A stretch of 64,000 nt of DNA from JBCCGG01 sp039029395 (GTDB lineage Bacteria > Pseudomonadota > Alphaproteobacteria > Kiloniellales > JAKSDN01), in contig JBCCGG010000025.1 of the NCBI GenBank assembly GCA_039029395.1, positions 24,960 to 88,959 of the forward strand, read 5' to 3'. Of the stretch, positions 33,848 through 42,569 are shown piece after piece. The position numbers were made by a program, and so were the translations under genes. Numbering within the stretch: position 1 is the first letter of the stretch; each line of letters opens with the position of its first letter. Under the pieces are notes generated by a model. The model was not told where the DNA came from. It ran no database searches and saw only the letters and a program-made list of their open reading frames with translations.

Positions 33848-34266
33848 CCACCCACACCAGAATCCGCAGCTTCAACACCAAGGACACCTACCCAGAGCAG
33901 AATCTGGACAACGATCTTTGCCAGGCGGTGGTCGCCGGCAACACGGTCTATCTGCGCGGCCAGGTGGCGCAAGACCTGGACACCCGCGAGAGCGTCTCGA
34001 TTGGCGATCCGGCCGGACAGGCGGAAAAGGCCATGGCCAATGTCGCCATGCTGCTGGAGGAATCCGGCAGCAAGCTGGAAGACATTTGCAAGGTGACGAT
34101 CTATCTGACCGATATTCGCTACCGGGAGGCGGTCTACCGGGTCGTCGGGCGCTGGCTCAAGGGTGTGTTTCCGGTCTCCACGGGCCTGACCGTGCCCGAA
34201 CTGGCGCGCCCGGAATGGCTGGTCGAGATCGACGTCATCGCCGTGATCCCGGAAGGGGCCGGCTGA
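33844..34266 (+). CDS. RidA family protein (enamine/imine deaminase-like)
   Basis: 140 residues from ATG 33844, overlapping the monooxygenase stop. Typical Rid fold: NTVYLRGQVAQDL, then ANVAMLLEESGSKLEDICKVTIYLTD and a C-terminal PELARPEWLVEIDVIAVI. Canonical RidA has a conserved arginine near its C-terminus; RPEWLVEID holds the equivalent arginine. Members hydrolyse imines/enamines to ketones and ammonia, often beside enzymes that make them. Tightly followed by a DUF1028 gene, a pairing common in Proteobacteria. Confidence 0.88.
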   Translation: MTTHTRIRSFNTKDTYPEQNLDNDLCQAVVAGNTVYLRGQVAQDLDTRESVSIGDPAGQAEKAMANVAMLLEESGSKLEDICKVTIYLTDIRYREAVYRVVGRWLKGVFPVSTGLTVPELARPEWLVEIDVIAVIPEGAG

Positions 34267-34267
34267 G

Positions 34268-34945
34268 ATGACCTTCTCGATCTCGGCGCGCTGCCCGTCA
34301 ACCGGCATGTTCGGTATCGCCGTCACCTCATCTTCCATGGCGGTTGCCGCGCGCTGCGCCTTCGTGCGTGCCGGGGTCGGCGCGGTCGCGACCCAGAACA
34401 TCACCGACCCCCGCCTGGGCCCCCGTGGCCTCGACCTCATGGCGGCCGGTGCGGACGCCGAAGCGGCCTTGGCCACCATGCTCGCCGAGCACGACTATCC
34501 GGACTACCGGCAGCTGGTACTGATCGACAAGCAAGGCGGCACCGCCCACCACTCGGGCACCAAGACCTTGGGCCGGCACAAGGTGGCGGCCGGGTCCGGC
34601 GTGGTGGCGGCCGGCAACCTGCTGGCCGACGAGGGCGTGCCACAGACCATGATCGCGGCCTTCGACGCGGCGCGTGAACAGGAGCTGCCGGCCCGTCTGC
34701 TGGCGGCCATGGCGGCCGGGCTGGCAGCGGGCGGCGAGGAGGGTGAGATCCATTCCGCCGGCATGGTGGTGGCCGACGACGCGGCCTGGCCCATGGTCGA
34801 CCTTCGTGTCGACTGGACCGACGCGGACCCGATCGCCGAGCTGGCCGGCCACTGGGCCCGTTGGGCGCCCCAGATGCGCGACTACGTGACCAGGGGCCTC
34901 GACCCGACCCAGGCGCCCGCCTACGGCGTGCCCGGCGATCCCTGA
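34268..34945 (+). CDS. DUF1028 domain-containing protein
   Basis: 225 residues covering the full DUF1028 domain, which has an Ntn-hydrolase-like look: MTFSISARCPSTGMFGIAVTSSS, then GAVATQNITDPRLGPRGLDL, GRHKVAAGSGVVAAGNLLA and VDLRVDW. The biochemical activity of the family is not settled to my knowledge; amide hydrolysis is an inference from fold and from neighbours (RidA upstream; ureohydrolase and asparaginase downstream). It begins one base after the RidA stop. A gap of 66 bases follows. Confidence 0.85.
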   Translation: MTFSISARCPSTGMFGIAVTSSSMAVAARCAFVRAGVGAVATQNITDPRLGPRGLDLMAAGADAEAALATMLAEHDYPDYRQLVLIDKQGGTAHHSGTKTLGRHKVAAGSGVVAAGNLLADEGVPQTMIAAFDAAREQELPARLLAAMAAGLAAGGEEGEIHSAGMVVADDAAWPMVDLRVDWTDADPIAELAGHWARWAPQMRDYVTRGLDPTQAPAYGVPGDP

Positions 34946-35011
34946 GCGCTCGACGGGGCTGGCGGGATCGGCTATGTCCTAGGTGCTTCGTGATTGTGGG
35001 AATTACCGGGA

Positions 35012-35974
35012 ATGGCGCTTAAACCTGAAAACGACCATGCCTTCACGCGCGAGTCGCTCTACGGCGTCAAGGCGGAGAACACCTTTGCCGGCGCGCGCAG
35101 CTTCATGCGCCTGCGCTACAGCAAGGACCTAAGCGGTGTCGACCTTGCGGTCATAGGGGTTCCCTTCGACACGGCCACCACCAACCGACCGGGTGCCCGA
35201 TTCGGCCCGGCTGGGGTGCGCGCGGCCTCGGCCAACCTGGCCTGGAACGTGCCCTGGCCTTGGGGCTTCGACCCCTTCCTGCGCCTGGCCGCGGTCGACT
35301 ATGGCGACTGCGTCTTCGATCATGGCCGGCCGGACCAGACGCCAGAGCGCATCGAGGCCCACATCGCGGAAATCCTGGAGGCCGGTGCCTCGAGCCTGGC
35401 GATCGGCGGCGACCACTTTCTGACCCTGCCAATCCTGCGCGCTTACGCCAAGAAGTTCGGGCCCATGGCGATCGTTCATTTTGATGCCCACTCGGACACT
35501 TGGGACGACGAGGACGGCCGCATAGACCACGGCACCATGTTCTGGCACGCGGTGAAGGAAGGCGTGATCGATCCGGCGCGCTCGGTGCAGATCGGCATTC
35601 GCACCTGCAACGCCGATCCGCTCGGCATCACCTGGCTGGACGCCGATTGGGTCCACGAGCACGGCCCGGTTGCGACCGTCGCCGAGGTCAAGCGCATCGT
35701 CGGCACCCAAGCGGCTTACCTCACGTTCGACATCGACTGTCTGGATCCCGCCTACGCGCCGGGTACCGGCACGCCCGTGGTCGGTGGCCTTTCGCCGCAT
35801 CAGGCCCGGCGCATCATCCGCGGCCTGGAGGGCATCGACTTCAAGGGCATGGACGTGGTCGAGGTGGCGCCGATCTACGACGTCGGCGAGGTCACGTCCT
35901 TGGCTGCCGCGACCCTGGCGCTCGACTACATTTGTCTCACCGCCAAGAGCCGGCCGGAGCAACAAGCCTCGTGA
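35012..35974 (+). CDS. Agmatinase family ureohydrolase
   Basis: 320 residues from ATG 35012. Binuclear manganese ureohydrolase: ligands in GGDHFLTLP, VHFDAHSDTWDD and FDIDCLDPAYAPGTGTP, all intact. The GxRxGP block (RPGARFGPAGVR) is present. Family members hydrolyse agmatine, guanidinobutyrate, guanidinopropionate or formiminoglutamate to urea or formamide; the exact guanidine substrate cannot be told from these motifs. It overlaps the asparaginase start by 4 bases (GTGA), suggesting coupled C-N bond hydrolysis in one pathway. Confidence 0.88.
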   Translation: MALKPENDHAFTRESLYGVKAENTFAGARSFMRLRYSKDLSGVDLAVIGVPFDTATTNRPGARFGPAGVRAASANLAWNVPWPWGFDPFLRLAAVDYGDCVFDHGRPDQTPERIEAHIAEILEAGASSLAIGGDHFLTLPILRAYAKKFGPMAIVHFDAHSDTWDDEDGRIDHGTMFWHAVKEGVIDPARSVQIGIRTCNADPLGITWLDADWVHEHGPVATVAEVKRIVGTQAAYLTFDIDCLDPAYAPGTGTPVVGGLSPHQARRIIRGLEGIDFKGMDVVEVAPIYDVGEVTSLAAATLALDYICLTAKSRPEQQAS

Positions 35975-37011
35975 GCCGCCGCAAACACGTGCTGATGATC
36001 TATGTCGGCGGCACGCTCGGCATGGTCGCCTCGGACCACGGCTATGTGCCGGCAACCAATCTCGCCAAGCTCCTGACCCAGCGCATTCCGGAACTCGGCG
36101 ACCCGGCCATGCCGACGTTCGAGCTCTATGAATACAGCTCGCCGAAGGACAGCTCCAACGCCGAGCCCCGGCACTGGTACGTGCTGGCCGAGACGATCCT
36201 GAGCCGGGCCGAGGAGTTCGATGGCTTCGTCGTGATCCATGGCACCGACACCCTCGCCTACATGGCCTCAGCGCTGTCGTTTCTGCTGCGCGGCTTGAGC
36301 GCGCCGGTGGTCCTGACCGGCTCCCAGATTCCGCTCTCCGAGCTGCGCAACGACGCTCAGAACAATTTGGTCAACGCGCTGCAGGTGATTGCCCTCGACC
36401 AGTGCCGCGAGGTCACGGTTTGCTTTGGGCGCGGGCTTTTTCGGGGCAACCGGGTGCGCAAGGTCAAGGCCCGCGAGCTTGATGCCTTCAACTCGCCGAA
36501 CTTTCCGCCCTTGGCCGAAATCGGCACCGAGATCCGCTTCCGCGACCATCTTGCCTTGACGTCCGGCCAGGAGACCGTCCAGCACAACGCGCCCAGCTAC
36601 CGCAGCTTCAGCGTCGCGGTCCTGCCGGTTTATCCGGGCTTTCGCTCGGCTTGGCTCGAGGCGGCGATTGAGACCGGCGTGCAGGGTCTGGTGCTCGAGT
36701 GCTACGGGGTCGGCAACGCGCCGGACCAGGACGACGACTTCCTCGATGCGCTCAGAAAGTCCCACGCCCGGGGCGTCGTCGTGGTGGCGGTCTCCCAGTG
36801 TCTGACCGGCTCGGTGTCGCTTGGCCTCTACGCCGCCGGTTTCCAGCTGGCCGAGAGCGGCGTGATCAGCGGATTCGACATGACCCCCGAGGCCGCTCTG
36901 ACCAAGCTGCACTATCTCTTTACTCAGGGTCATGGGCCCGAGGTCGTGCGCGACCTCATGCAGCAGGACCTCTGCGGCGAACTCACCGTGGACAGCGGCA
37001 CACACAGATAG
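35971..37011 (+). CDS. Type I (cytoplasmic) L-asparaginase
   Basis: 346 residues starting at GTG 35971 inside the agmatinase stop. The two asparaginase threonines are visible: Thr15 in IYVGGTLGM and Thr92 in VVIHGTDTLAY with Asp93. No signal peptide, the AnsA-like length and the block ELDAFNSPNFPPLAEIG place it in the type I group. It releases ammonia from asparagine or a related amide. It closes the long rightward run that begins at 24.5 kb; 37012-37132 after it contains no gene I can support. Confidence 0.87.
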   Translation: MSRRKHVLMIYVGGTLGMVASDHGYVPATNLAKLLTQRIPELGDPAMPTFELYEYSSPKDSSNAEPRHWYVLAETILSRAEEFDGFVVIHGTDTLAYMASALSFLLRGLSAPVVLTGSQIPLSELRNDAQNNLVNALQVIALDQCREVTVCFGRGLFRGNRVRKVKARELDAFNSPNFPPLAEIGTEIRFRDHLALTSGQETVQHNAPSYRSFSVAVLPVYPGFRSAWLEAAIETGVQGLVLECYGVGNAPDQDDDFLDALRKSHARGVVVVAVSQCLTGSVSLGLYAAGFQLAESGVISGFDMTPEAALTKLHYLFTQGHGPEVVRDLMQQDLCGELTVDSGTHR

Positions 37012-37132
37012 GGTGTGGTGCGGGCCGGGGCGGGCGGCTCACCTGTCGACGCATCCGCTTTACCCTCGACAAATCTGGTAACGGAAGACTCATTGCGGAC
37101 ACCTGCACACCCAGTGCGTCGTCCGGAGGCCC

Positions 37133-37801
37133 TTAAGGAGGACCTGGGTCATTCGGGTGGTTGGTCGTCCAATCGGGGCCGTGGTCTCGCATGATCCGTT
37201 TGACCGCTGGGCGCTGTTCCACAAGTTCAGCACAACGCTTCACGTGGGGATATCGGGCGCGCATGGACACGGTGTCTCGATGCCAAATCGTTAACATTTG
37301 CAAATGAAGATCACAGGCGCTGAAGGTCTTACCAAGCAGGTATGGCCCGGGAGAAGCGCAAGCCGCGTCGATGATTTGCCAGCTTTCGTCGAGCCTTTCG
37401 ATTCCTTTGGCCGAGATCTCATTGTGCCCGGTTGTTGCGGTGGTGTGTTTGTATGGCATGAAGTAGATCTGCATGGCGATTTGCAGCGTATTCGTCATGT
37501 AGGTCATCCACCTCAAGAAGGCGCCCCGCTCGGGGTCACCGACGGCAGGTCCAAGCTGAGATTCCGGGAAACGATCTGACAGGTATATCAAGATAGCGGT
37601 CCCTTCAAAAACTACAGTGCCGTCATCATCAACCAGCACCGGAACCGCGCCATGGGGTGACAAAGTCTGAAACTCGGGGTCTCTTTGCGCGAGCGGTACA
37701 TCGATGTCCACCCAGCAATTCTCATACTTGCATCCAATTTCTTCCAGGGCGGCGTGCGCCGACATGGCAGTTGAGGCAGGGCTGTTGTAGAGCTTTATCA
37801 T
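37133..37801 (-). CDS. Glutathione S-transferase family protein
   Basis: 222 residues, normal for cytosolic GSTs. N-terminal thioredoxin-like domain with MIKLYNSPASTAMSAHAALE, SPHGAVPVLVDDDG (cis-proline) and FEGTAILIYLSDRF (glutathione-binding Glu/Gly), then an all-helical C-terminal domain with LLGKTFSACDLHLQML. Base composition is clearly poorer in GC than in genes on either side, and codon choice is more relaxed, so recent acquisition is likely. Divergent from an SDR gene of similar composition across a 225-base gap (37802-38026) with no other gene visible. Substrate unknown. Confidence 0.85.
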   Translation of the reverse strand: MIKLYNSPASTAMSAHAALEEIGCKYENCWVDIDVPLAQRDPEFQTLSPHGAVPVLVDDDGTVVFEGTAILIYLSDRFPESQLGPAVGDPERGAFLRWMTYMTNTLQIAMQIYFMPYKHTTATTGHNEISAKGIERLDESWQIIDAACASPGPYLLGKTFSACDLHLQMLTIWHRDTVSMRARYPHVKRCAELVEQRPAVKRIMRDHGPDWTTNHPNDPGPP

Positions 37802-38026
37802 GTGGAACTGGCTTAAAGTGGACGCGGGCTTCGGTTGTGGCTCGAGGCTGTATCGTAAAACAAACTCCGTCGCTGAACCTAATCACCTGTTGGCATTGTG
37901 CTGGTTAGGTGTTTCAGGTAGCGCGATCCCAAGGCTCAATCTGCTTGAATCTGTAGAGAGTACTTTGACACGCCGCTACGATTTTCCGCCCGCCATGTAT
38001 CCCGTTGCAACAAGAGGGAAGTGACC

Positions 38027-38758
38027 ATGAAACGACGCATCTGCACTATCGTCGGCGCCGGTGAAGGGCTTGGTCAAGCTTTGGCTGCTAAGTTTGCAGG
38101 CCAGTCGTTCGACATTGCCTTGATGTCACGCACAGAGGCAGGCAGCGCCGCCGCGGCCCAAGCGGCCGCCGCGGCCAATGACGCAGCCGATGTCAGATTT
38201 TTTCGTGCAGATGCGACCCGTCCCAATACGCTTGAGTCAGCACTTGCGAACATTGGCAGTGACATGGGCGCGATTGACGTTCTCATTTACAATGCGAGGG
38301 GGCAATTTACCGCTTGCGAACCGCTCGATATGACATACGAGGCGCTCGAAGAGGTCTATCGGGTCGAGGTGGTGGGCGCCTTCGCTGCGGCCAAGTCGGT
38401 CTTGCCCACCATGATCGGACGGTCGCGAGGCAGCATTTTCTTCTCCAGTGCAACGGCCGCATTTCGCGGCTCAAGCAATTTTCCACTCTATGCTATCGGG
38501 AAGTTTGGCTTGCGGGCCTTGTCCCAGAGCCTGGCAAAGGCCTACGCCAAGGATGGCGTTCACATCGTGCACTTTAGATTGGACTGCGACCTCGATGTGC
38601 CGGTCATGCGCGAGCTCTACGGTGACCAGCGCGCGCAAACCGGTCTGGCCAGTCCCGACGACGTCGCAGAGACCTACTGGCTCACCTACCAGCAACCGAA
38701 AGGGGCCTGGAGCAACGAGGTTGAGATCAGGCCCTACACGGAAACCTGGACCTATTAG
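38027..38758 (+). CDS. SDR family NAD(P)-dependent oxidoreductase
   Basis: 243 residues from ATG 38027, with AAGAGGGAAG upstream. Nucleotide motif TIVGAGEGLGQALA deviates from the usual TGxxxGIG, and the NNAG motif reads YNARG; the catalytic Ser and YAIGK are in place. These changes put it among atypical SDRs. It shares the lower GC content of the neighbouring GST. Just downstream lies a fragment of another GST. Reaction unknown; a ketone or aldehyde reduction is the family default. Confidence 0.82.
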   Translation: MKRRICTIVGAGEGLGQALAAKFAGQSFDIALMSRTEAGSAAAAQAAAAANDAADVRFFRADATRPNTLESALANIGSDMGAIDVLIYNARGQFTACEPLDMTYEALEEVYRVEVVGAFAAAKSVLPTMIGRSRGSIFFSSATAAFRGSSNFPLYAIGKFGLRALSQSLAKAYAKDGVHIVHFRLDCDLDVPVMRELYGDQRAQTGLASPDDVAETYWLTYQQPKGAWSNEVEIRPYTETWTY

Positions 38759-38766
38759 GGACCGCG

Positions 38767-38856
38767 AAGATTTACAAACTGTTCTTCGCATTGAAGAGTG
38801 CGTCCATGGGCGTCCGGGTGATGCTGGAGGAAATCGGCGGGTCAAAGGTGGAATGA
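38767..38856 (+). pseudogene. Remnant of a GST N-terminal domain
   Basis: Reading from 38767, the frame gives KIYKLFFALKSASMG followed by VRVMLEEIGGSKVE and a stop at 38854-38856. This matches the first strand and helix of many GSTs (compare KLYNSPASTAMSAHAALEEIG in the intact gene at 37801) but has no start codon in the right place and ends after 29 codons. I read it as a decayed copy left after a rearrangement. Nothing else is visible in the rest of the 38759-38974 gap. Confidence 0.5.
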
Positions 38857-38974
38857 CTGCCTTTGGCTAGTCCCTCCCGTCCTAGCTACTGGTTCCGGTC
38901 GGGCGCTGATCCTGCGGCACAGAGCATTGCCCCAACGCAGAGCCTCGCCCTTGCCCGCCAACGAACCCAAAGTG

Positions 38975-39727
38975 TCACTTATCACCGGTCGGCGTGACGA
39001 CGATTTGGGCGATGTTAACGTGCTGAGGCTGCTCGAGCGCGAAGAGCGTTGCGGCTGCGATGTCCTCTGGCGTCAGGGCCGCGGGGAAGGAGTCGTAGAA
39101 TTCGGCCGCCTTGTCCTGGTCGCCGCCGAAGCGCGCCGCGGCGAAGCCGGTGCGCACCAGGCCGGGCAGGATCTCGGTGATGCGGATCGGGTCCTGCTTG
39201 TAGTCCTTGCGCAGACCCTCGGTGAAGGCGCGCACGGCGTACTTGCTGGCGCTGTAGATCACGCCGCCGGCGTAGGTGCTCAAGCCCGCGATCGAGCCGA
39301 TCGTGACCACATGGCCACGGCCCCGCGCCAGCATGCCCGGAATGACCGCGTGGCAGACCCGAACGACGCCGTTCACGTTGGTCTCGATGGTCGAGGACCA
39401 GTCGGCCACCGCACCCTCGTCGAAGCGCTGGCGGCCGCCCACGTCCGATCCGGCGTTGGCGACCAGCACGTCGATCTCCCGCCAGGTCTCGGGCAAGGCG
39501 TCAAGCAGACCGGCGACCGCCGCGCCATCGGTGACATCCAGGGAAAAGGCGAGAGCGTTCGGCCCGCGCTCGGCGCAAAGTCGCTCGAGCCGCTCTTGGT
39601 TGCGGGCCGCAAAGATCACCTTGAGACCACTGTCCAGCAGGCCGTCGGCCGTCGCCAGACCGAGCCCGCTGCTGGCGCCGGTGACCAGCGCGATGCGCCC
39701 GGGCTGTAGAGTGTCGGACTCCGTCAT
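38975..39727 (-). CDS. SDR family oxidoreductase (YdfG-like 3-hydroxy acid dehydrogenase type)
   Basis: 250 residues. Classical SDR motifs: ALVTGASSGLGLATADGL, LVANAGS, GSIAG and YSASKYAV, with the 3-hydroxy acid dehydrogenase-like block RITEILPGLVRTGFA. YdfG-type enzymes oxidise L-allo-threonine, serine or 3-hydroxypropionate with NADP+. It is the last gene of a leftward group, 18 bases after the DadA-like oxidase, and its higher GC contrasts with the neighbouring island to its left. Confidence 0.87.
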   Translation of the reverse strand: MTESDTLQPGRIALVTGASSGLGLATADGLLDSGLKVIFAARNQERLERLCAERGPNALAFSLDVTDGAAVAGLLDALPETWREIDVLVANAGSDVGGRQRFDEGAVADWSSTIETNVNGVVRVCHAVIPGMLARGRGHVVTIGSIAGLSTYAGGVIYSASKYAVRAFTEGLRKDYKQDPIRITEILPGLVRTGFAAARFGGDQDKAAEFYDSFPAALTPEDIAAATLFALEQPQHVNIAQIVVTPTGDK

Positions 39728-39745
39728 GGCGCTCCCTCTTCCTCG

Positions 39746-40975
39746 TCAAAAACGGTCGGCGCGAAACGGCGCCAAGTCGATCGGCGGATCCTGGCCGGTG
39801 ATGATGTCGGCGACCAGGCGGCCGGTCGCGGCACCCTGGGTCAGCCCCAGGTGGCCATGGCCGAAAGCATAGACCACGCCCCTTTGGCCCGGCGAGGGGC
39901 CGATCACCGGCAAGGAGTCCGGCAGGGAGGGCCGCGCGCCCATCCATTGGCTGCCGCCGTCGCTTGCCAGTCCCGGCAGAAAGCGCTTGGCCTTTGTCAG
40001 CATGGCCGCCGAACGGGCGTAGTTGGGCGGCGCCTCCAAGCCGGCGAGCTCGGCCGCGCCACCGATCCTTAAGCCCACCGAAAGCGGTGTGGCGACGAAG
40101 CCGTGCTCGCTGAAAATCAGCTCCCGGCCGAGCGAGATGCCAGGCGCCGGAAGGGTCGTGTTGTAGCCGCGCTCGGCCTCGAGCGGGATCTTGTCGCCCC
40201 AGTTGCGCGCCAGGCGGTGGGACCAGGCGCCGGCGGCGATGACCACATGATCGGCAGTCAGTGATTCGCCGCCCTCCAGGCGAAGCGCGAGCCCCGCAGC
40301 ACCCACCACCCGCCTTGAGCGGAAATCCGCGCCGCGCTCTTCCGCCGCGCGCGCGAGCTGCCGCGCCACATGATAGGGGTCGCTGACCAGGGCCCAATCC
40401 TCGAGCAACACGCCCCGGGTGAACATGGGCCCGATCGTCGGCTCCAGCTCGCGCAGGGCCGCGCCTTCGAGCATTTGCAAGCGCACGCCAAGCTCGGCGC
40501 GCAGCTGCCAGGCAGCGTGGTCCCGCTGGAACGCGGTCTCGCTCTCATAGAGGTTCAGCGCTGGGATCTTGCGCAGGTCGCCGGATAGGCCGGTCTCCCG
40601 GAACAGCGGCTCGGTCAGCTCGAAGGTAAGGCCGTTGAGCGCGGCCAGGGCGCGCGCGCTGCGCTGCACCTGCGCTGCCGAGGACGCCCGCCAGAAACGC
40701 CACAACCAGGGCACCAGCTGCGGCAGGTACCCGGGCCGGACCGCGAGCGGCCCAAGGGGATCCAAGAGCCACCGGGGGGCCTTGCGCAGAATCCCCGGCG
40801 AGGCAAGCGGCAACACTTCGCCCGGCGCGATGCCGCCGGCATTGCCCTTGGAGGCGCCGCTGCCCGGCGGTGCCGGATCGACGACCGTGACTTCGAACCC
40901 CCGGCGGCGCAGCTCAAGCGCGCAGCAGCTTCCGATGATACCGGCGCCGACGACCGCGACGTGTTGGCCGCCCAC
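39746..40975 (-). CDS. FAD-dependent D-amino acid dehydrogenase-like oxidoreductase (DadA family)
   Basis: 409 residues. The DAO fold begins HVAVVGAGIIGSCCALELRR with the FAD GxGxxG, and ends with the second FAD block VVYAFGHGHLGLTQGAATG. DadA-family enzymes oxidise D-amino acids or D-hydroxyproline and pass electrons to the respiratory chain. The gene follows a DapA-family gene by 9 bases; in hydroxyproline catabolism a D-hydroxyproline dehydrogenase and a DapA-type deaminase (LhpC class) occur together. That assignment is an inference; D-alanine or another D-amino acid is possible. Confidence 0.82.
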   Translation of the reverse strand: MGGQHVAVVGAGIIGSCCALELRRRGFEVTVVDPAPPGSGASKGNAGGIAPGEVLPLASPGILRKAPRWLLDPLGPLAVRPGYLPQLVPWLWRFWRASSAAQVQRSARALAALNGLTFELTEPLFRETGLSGDLRKIPALNLYESETAFQRDHAAWQLRAELGVRLQMLEGAALRELEPTIGPMFTRGVLLEDWALVSDPYHVARQLARAAEERGADFRSRRVVGAAGLALRLEGGESLTADHVVIAAGAWSHRLARNWGDKIPLEAERGYNTTLPAPGISLGRELIFSEHGFVATPLSVGLRIGGAAELAGLEAPPNYARSAAMLTKAKRFLPGLASDGGSQWMGARPSLPDSLPVIGPSPGQRGVVYAFGHGHLGLTQGAATGRLVADIITGQDPPIDLAPFRADRF

Positions 40976-40984
40976 CCCTTTGCG

Positions 40985-41920
40985 CTAGGCCTGGTCGCCG
41001 CCGGCCAAGCGTACCGGCTCGGGGCCGAGCGCTCGGCGGAAACCGGCCTTGACCTGCTCCAGCATCGCGGCTGTCTGCGCCTTCAGCTCGTCACTCATGG
41101 GCTGCAGGGGCGGGCGCACCTCGCCGGTCGGCAGGCCGTCCAGCGCACAGGCGTGCTTGACGCATTGCATGAAGGCGCCGCCACGCTCGAGTAGGCTGGC
41201 CAGAGGCAGCAGGGCCGACATGAGCCGGCGGCCCATGGCATAGTCACCGTCGACCGCGCAGGTCTGATAGAGCAGAACGATCTCGCGCGGGATGAAGTTG
41301 CCGAGCGCGCAGACCCAGCTGGTCGCGCCCCACACGAAGAACTCGAGCGCCTGGTCGTCGGCGCCGCAGCTGAGCTGCAGGTTCGGGAAATCTTGCGCCA
41401 GGAGGTGTAGGCGGTCGATCTCGCCGCTCGACTCCTTGATCGCGCAAAAGTTCTCGCTCTCTGACACCGCGCGCAGGAAGGCTTCCTCCATCATGACGCC
41501 GGTGCGGCCAGGATAGTTGTAGAGCATGATCGGCAGGCCGACCGCCCGGTCGACGGTCAGCGCGTGGTGCGCCAGGTCGCTCTGGGAGGGTTGAGAATAG
41601 GGCGGGGCCGCCAGCAGCAGGCCGTCGGCACCGATCTCCTTGGCAGCCTGCGCAAAAGCCACCGCTTCCTCGGTGCGGAAGTCGTTGACCCCGGCGAGCC
41701 AGGGCACCCGGCCGCCGATCACCTCTTGCGCATGACGGAACTGCGCCAAGCGCTCTTCCTTGGACAGCGCATAAAACTCGCCCGTGGTGCCGCCCACCAC
41801 GATGCCGTGGATGCCATTTTCGATCAGGTGCTCCAACATGACCGCGTAGCCGTCCTGATCGACCGCGCCGTCGGCCGTGAAGGGCGTGATAACTGGCGTG
41901 TAGATGCCCTCGATCTTCAT
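40985..41920 (-). CDS. Dihydrodipicolinate synthase family protein (DapA-like)
   Basis: 311 residues. TIM-barrel class I aldolase: GGTTGEFYAL substrate loop, MLYNYPGRTG with Tyr134 and Arg139, and the Schiff-base Lys162 in FCAIKESSG. These match E. coli DapA positions shifted by one. Neighbouring genes (DadA-like oxidase, SDR) and the lack of lysine genes suggest a catabolic member, such as pyrroline-4-hydroxy-2-carboxylate deaminase or a keto-sugar-acid aldolase, rather than true DapA. First gene of the leftward group; divergent from the ECF sigma gene over 115 bases. Confidence 0.83.
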   Translation of the reverse strand: MKIEGIYTPVITPFTADGAVDQDGYAVMLEHLIENGIHGIVVGGTTGEFYALSKEERLAQFRHAQEVIGGRVPWLAGVNDFRTEEAVAFAQAAKEIGADGLLLAAPPYSQPSQSDLAHHALTVDRAVGLPIMLYNYPGRTGVMMEEAFLRAVSESENFCAIKESSGEIDRLHLLAQDFPNLQLSCGADDQALEFFVWGATSWVCALGNFIPREIVLLYQTCAVDGDYAMGRRLMSALLPLASLLERGGAFMQCVKHACALDGLPTGEVRPPLQPMSDELKAQTAAMLEQVKAGFRRALGPEPVRLAGGDQA

Positions 41921-42035
41921 GGCGGACCTCCCGTATCCTGAGGATAATTCGGCGGAACATAAGCCAGCCGGCGCGCGCCCTCAAGAGAAGCTTCTCGGGA
42001 AATTCTGGTGTAGGATCGGGGCCGAGGAGGGGAGA

Positions 42036-42569
42036 TTGACGACCCGCGACAAGACCCATGATCGCTTGACCCGCCATCTCGGCCGGCTCTACGGCTATGC
42101 CATTAGCCTGTGCCAGGACCCGGAGGAAGCCAAGGGTCTAGTCCAGGAATGTGCGCTCAAGGCCCTGGCGGCGCGTAACCCGCCGGACGACCCCGCGGCC
42201 CACCGAGCCTGGCTGTTCAAGATCCTGCGCAACGGCTTCCTTGACCGTTTGCGGCGCAAGGCGGTACGGGAGAGCGCCGCCGAGCTGATCGCGGCCGAAC
42301 AGGTCCCTGGGGAATACTGGGCGGCCGACGAACGTCTTATCTCTGTGCTGACCGTCAAACTGGAGCTTGCCCGCTTGCCCCAAAGCCACCGCGAGATCAT
42401 CGGCCTGATCGATATCGCAGGCCTCAGCTATGGCGAGGCCGCCGAAGCCCTGGAGGTGCCGGCCGGCACGGTGATGAGCCGGATCAGCCGGGCACGGGCC
42501 GCCCTCATGGCGGCGATCGCCGAGGGCCCCGTTCGGGTGCTGCCGCTCAAGGAGCGGAAATCCTCATGA
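42036..42569 (+). CDS. ECF-type RNA polymerase sigma factor
   Basis: 177 residues from TTG 42036, chosen because GAGGAGGGGAGA lies directly upstream; the open frame before it overlaps the divergent promoter area. Region 2 (YGYAISLCQDPEEAKGLVQE; HRAWLFKILRNGFLDRLRRK) and region 4 (LPQSHREIIGLIDIAGLSYG; VPAGTVMSRISRAR) are clear, with no region 3. Couples by ATGA overlap to an anti-sigma gene. It probably drives the sulfite-dehydrogenase-like genes that follow, by position. Confidence 0.88.
   Translation: MTTRDKTHDRLTRHLGRLYGYAISLCQDPEEAKGLVQECALKALAARNPPDDPAAHRAWLFKILRNGFLDRLRRKAVRESAAELIAAEQVPGEYWAADERLISVLTVKLELARLPQSHREIIGLIDIAGLSYGEAAEALEVPAGTVMSRISRARAALMAAIAEGPVRVLPLKERKSS

Noticed and set aside
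37800..38024. 74-codon ORF between the GST and SDR genes
   Set aside because: It starts on the complement of the GST start codon and has no ribosome site or recognisable domain; the gap is better read as regulatory.
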